NCBI GenBank assembly: GCA_016176845.1
Contig: JACOWJ010000012.1
Coordinates: 1-20,673, forward strand
DNA length: 20,673 nucleotides
Source of the DNA: Nitrospinota bacterium
GTDB taxonomy: Bacteria > 2-12-FULL-45-22 > JACOWJ01
Direction: 5' to 3'
The notes under the pieces were generated by a model. It ran no database searches. It was given only the letters and a program-made list of their open reading frames with translations, and was not told the origin of the DNA. This document shows, piece after piece, positions 15,570-20,673 of this stretch; the first letter of the stretch is position 1, and every line of letters starts with the position of its first letter. Both the position numbers and the translations under genes were made by a program.

Positions 15570-17133
15570 TGAGAGAAAGCGAGAGATCGTTTACACGCCT
15601 TCGCATCTGGGAGAGTTCGATTACTCGACTCAGATGGGACTTCCGGGGGAGTACCCTTATGTCCGGGGCATCCAGCCGACCATGTACCGGGGTCGCCTTT
15701 GGACCATGCGCCAGTACGCCGGTTTTGGCACCGCCGAGGAGTCCAACCGCCGTTATAAGTACCTGTTGGAGCAGGGACAAACGGGCCTGAGCGTGGCCTT
15801 TGATCTGCCCACACAGATGGGCTACGATTCGGATCACCCCCTGGCGGCGGGAGAGGTGGGCAAGGTGGGGGTTGCCATCGATACCCTGGAGGATATGGAG
15901 ACCCTCTTTCAGGATATCCCCCTGGACCAGATCAGCACCTCCATGACCATCAATGCCACGGCCTCGATCCTTTTGGCCATGTATATCGCGGTGGCGGAAA
16001 AGCAGGGGGTGCGACAAGATCAGCTGCGTGGGACCATTCAGAACGACATTTTGAAGGAATATATCGCCCGCGGCACTTACATCTACCCGCCCCGTCCTTC
16101 CATGCGTCTGATCACCGATGTCTTTCGTTATGGGAGCCGTAATCTACCGCAGTGGAACTTCATCAGCATTAGCGGATACCATATCCGAGAGGCCGGAGCC
16201 GACGCCGTGCAGGAGCTGGCTTTTACCCTGGCGAATGGCGTCACCTATGTCCAAACCGCCCTGGAGGCCGGCCTTCAGGTGGACGATTTCGCACCGCGCC
16301 TTTCCTTTTTCTTCAACGTCCATAATGATTTCCTGGAGGAGGTTGCCAAGTTCCGGGCCTCCCGGCGGATGTGGGCGAAGATCATGCGGGAGCGGTTCAG
16401 GGCCCGGAAGGCCGACTCCTGGAAGATGCGATTTCACTGCCAGACCGCCGGCTCCACCCTCACGGCCCAGCAACCCCAGAACAACATCGTGCGAGTTGCT
16501 TTACAAGCCCTCGCGGCTGTCCTCGGGGGGGCTCAATCCCTGCACACCAACTCCTGGGACGAGGCCTTATCCCTTCCCACCGAGGAGGCGGTTCGGTTGG
16601 CCCTGCGAACTCAACAGATCATCGCTTATGAAAGCGGGGCGGCGCACATGGTAGATCCACTGGGAGGGTCCTATGCCCTCGAGGCCTTGACCAGCGAGCT
16701 GGAGCGAAAGGCCTGGGATTACATCGCCGAGATCGAGGCGCGGGGTGGGGTGCTCAAGGCGATCGAGCAGGGTTATATCCAGCGGGAGATTCAGGAGAGC
16801 GCCTATCGCTATCAGCAAGCGGTCGAGCAGGGGGAGATGGTGGTGGTGGGGATAAACCGGTTCTCATCCTCGGAGGCCGAGAGCTCCGCCAAGCTCCTTA
16901 AGGTGGACCCCGCCCTGGAACAAAAGCAGAGAGGAAAGCTGGCCCGGGCAAAGGAGAGACGGGATGGCCAGAGGGTAAAGGCGGCTTTGGCCGGGCTAAA
17001 AGAGGCGGCGCAGGGAGAAGCGAACCTGATGCCCTTGATCCTTGAAGCCGTGAAGGCCTATACTACCCTGGGAGAGATCTCTGATAGTTGGAGGGAGGTC
17101 TTTGGAGTCTACCGGGAGGTAAAGACCTTTTGA
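15562..17133 (+). CDS. mcmA: Methylmalonyl-CoA mutase, catalytic (large) subunit without B12-binding domain
   Basis: The enzyme interconverts (R)-methylmalonyl-CoA and succinyl-CoA with adenosylcobalamin. The 523 residues cover the TIM-barrel domain: [83 protein letters not shown]. Tyr52, Arg170 and His207 align with Tyr89, Arg207 and His244 of the Propionibacterium enzyme; isobutyryl-CoA mutase has Phe and Gln at the first two, so this is methylmalonyl-CoA type. The protein ends before any DxHxxG cobalamin domain, so a separate small subunit is needed. The start is TTG 15562, overlapping the carrier gene by 8 bases, with GGAGG 12 bases upstream. The N-terminus is about 30 residues shorter than usual. 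Confidence 0.95.
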   Translation: MDSERKREIVYTPSHLGEFDYSTQMGLPGEYPYVRGIQPTMYRGRLWTMRQYAGFGTAEESNRRYKYLLEQGQTGLSVAFDLPTQMGYDSDHPLAAGEVGKVGVAIDTLEDMETLFQDIPLDQISTSMTINATASILLAMYIAVAEKQGVRQDQLRGTIQNDILKEYIARGTYIYPPRPSMRLITDVFRYGSRNLPQWNFISISGYHIREAGADAVQELAFTLANGVTYVQTALEAGLQVDDFAPRLSFFFNVHNDFLEEVAKFRASRRMWAKIMRERFRARKADSWKMRFHCQTAGSTLTAQQPQNNIVRVALQALAAVLGGAQSLHTNSWDEALSLPTEEAVRLALRTQQIIAYESGAAHMVDPLGGSYALEALTSELERKAWDYIAEIEARGGVLKAIEQGYIQREIQESAYRYQQAVEQGEMVVVGINRFSSSEAESSAKLLKVDPALEQKQRGKLARAKERRDGQRVKAALAGLKEAAQGEANLMPLILEAVKAYTTLGEISDSWREVFGVYREVKTF

Positions 17134-17192
17134 ATACGAGAGCCATTGGATGAGGTCTCCTTAGGTTTAAATGCTTATGGGGCGGGAGAAAT

Positions 17193-17231
17193 AAAAAAGG
17201 CCCGGGAAGAATTCCTTCCCGGGCCTTTTTT
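17193..17231. terminator. Bidirectional rho-independent terminator
   Basis: A perfect 17-bp stem (17193-17209 with 17215-17231) of AAAAAAGGCCCGGGAAG type around a 5-base loop. It gives a T-run on both strands. It ends the propionate operon from the left and the rRNA operon from the right, where it lies only about 8 bases past the 5S gene. Confidence 0.93.
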
Positions 17232-17238
17232 ATTAGCG

Positions 17239-17353
17239 CTCTCGGCAGCGACCTACTCTCCCACGCCGTTACCAACGCAGTACCATCGGCGCTGAGGGGC
17301 TTAACTGCCGTATTCGGGATGGGAACGGGTGTTTCCCCCTCGCTATGGCCACC
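17239..17353 (-). rRNA. rrf: 5S ribosomal RNA
   Basis: The minus strand reads GGTGGCCATAGCGAGGGGGA, then AACACCCGTTCCCATCCCGA and GGGAGAGTAGGTCGCTGCC, the standard 5S conserved blocks, over about 115 bases. The ends are judged from pairing of the terminal stem and are accurate to a few bases. Confidence 0.95.
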
Positions 17354-17384
17354 GAAAACAACCAAGGCTAAAACAAACCTTTAA

Positions 17385-17418
17385 GACAATTGGAAAGCTG
17401 GTTGAATCAAAGACTATG

Positions 17419-17427
<9 letters not shown>
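17385..17427 (-). other. Pre-23S processing stem, 3' arm
   Basis: This stretch repeats, as GACAATTGGAA, GCTGGTTGAAT and GTGATCAAGC blocks on the plus strand, the complement of blocks flanking the 5' side of 23S at 20358-20438. The two can pair to form the long stem cut by RNase III in rRNA precursors. It spans the 23S 3' end. Confidence 0.7.
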
Positions 17428-20433
<3,006 letters not shown>

Positions 20434-20438
<5 letters not shown>

Positions 20439-20445
20439 AAAGAAC
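20434..20445 (-). promoter_or_regulatory. boxA-like antitermination signal before 23S
   Basis: The minus strand reads GTTCTTTGACAA, matching the E. coli rrn boxA GCTCTTTAACAA at 10 of 12 positions. It lies in the spacer between tRNA-Ala and 23S, where such signals are known. It partly overlaps the processing stem. Confidence 0.55.
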
Positions 20446-20485
20446 AAAAAAACCTTGGGAAAAATCTATAAAAGAGCTGACGTTC

Positions 20486-20561
20486 TGGTGGAGATGAGCG
20501 GAATCGAACCGCTGGCCTCCTGCTTGCAAAGCAGGCGCTCTCCCTTCTGAGCTACACCCCC
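20486..20561 (-). tRNA. tRNA-Ala (anticodon TGC)
   Basis: 76 bases including an encoded CCA. The 5' end is GGGGGTGTAGCTCAG, the anticodon loop is CTTTGCAAG with anticodon TGC, and the T-arm is GGTTCGATTCC. The acceptor stem shows the G3:U70 pair that identifies alanine tRNA. It is located in the 16S-23S spacer. Confidence 0.97.
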
Positions 20562-20591
20562 AACTCTCGGCTCTCACCTCCCCAGCCCCCC

Positions 20592-20668
<77 letters not shown>

Positions 20669-20673
20669 CTCGC

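Overview
The window is GC-rich bacterial chromosome with short intergenic gaps. Gene content fits an organism that carboxylates propionyl-CoA and isomerises methylmalonyl-CoA. It also shows a heterodimeric ABC exporter, a decayed insertion sequence, several classes of small palindromic repeats, and an rRNA operon in the order (16S outside)-tRNA-Ile-tRNA-Ala-23S-5S. A nadC-coaX pair behind valS, and heptamer hairpins between genes, recall Desulfobacterota (deltaproteobacteria), Methylomirabilota (NC10) and related uncultured lineages. This placement is tentative; the 23S gene would settle it.

Layout. (1) 1-2223, plus strand: the tail of one ABC exporter half with degenerate catalytic residues, then a complete half with canonical ones, together a BmrCD/TM287-288-like heterodimer. 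(2) 2404-4788: a precisely bounded IS1634-family element with 16-bp perfect terminal inverted repeats and a TTATAT target duplication. Its transposase is a pseudogene with a frameshift, two in-frame stops and three copies of one 24-nt palindromic insertion. (3) 4981-6114, plus: mannose-1-phosphate guanylyltransferase. (4) 11491 down to 6120, minus: pgeF, valS, nadC and coaX (peptidoglycan editing factor, valyl-tRNA synthetase, NAD and CoA biosynthesis). valS has its own good promoter. (5) 11786-17133, plus: a four-gene propionyl-CoA to succinyl-CoA module: carboxyltransferase, biotin carboxylase, biotin carrier, and the catalytic subunit of methylmalonyl-CoA mutase. The epimerase and the B12-binding mutase subunit are not in the window. 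(6) 17193-20668: a bidirectional terminator, then the rRNA operon on the minus strand, converging on the propionate module.

How the genes work together: biotin carboxylase charges the biotin of the carrier, the carboxyltransferase moves the carboxyl group to propionyl-CoA, and the mutase converts the resulting methylmalonyl-CoA (after epimerisation encoded elsewhere) to succinyl-CoA. The route could run in reverse for propionate formation. Mutase residues Tyr52 and Arg170 favour methylmalonyl-CoA over isobutyryl-CoA.

The most unusual signals are the 24-nt palindromic element, found three times inside one transposase gene and always next to the same CCTGC pentamer, and the carboxyltransferase gene, whose homologous N-terminus lies upstream of any ATG/GTG/TTG codon and seems to begin at an ATC codon behind a good ribosome-binding site. 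I did not see a defence system, CRISPR array, phage or other clearly undescribed multi-gene system.
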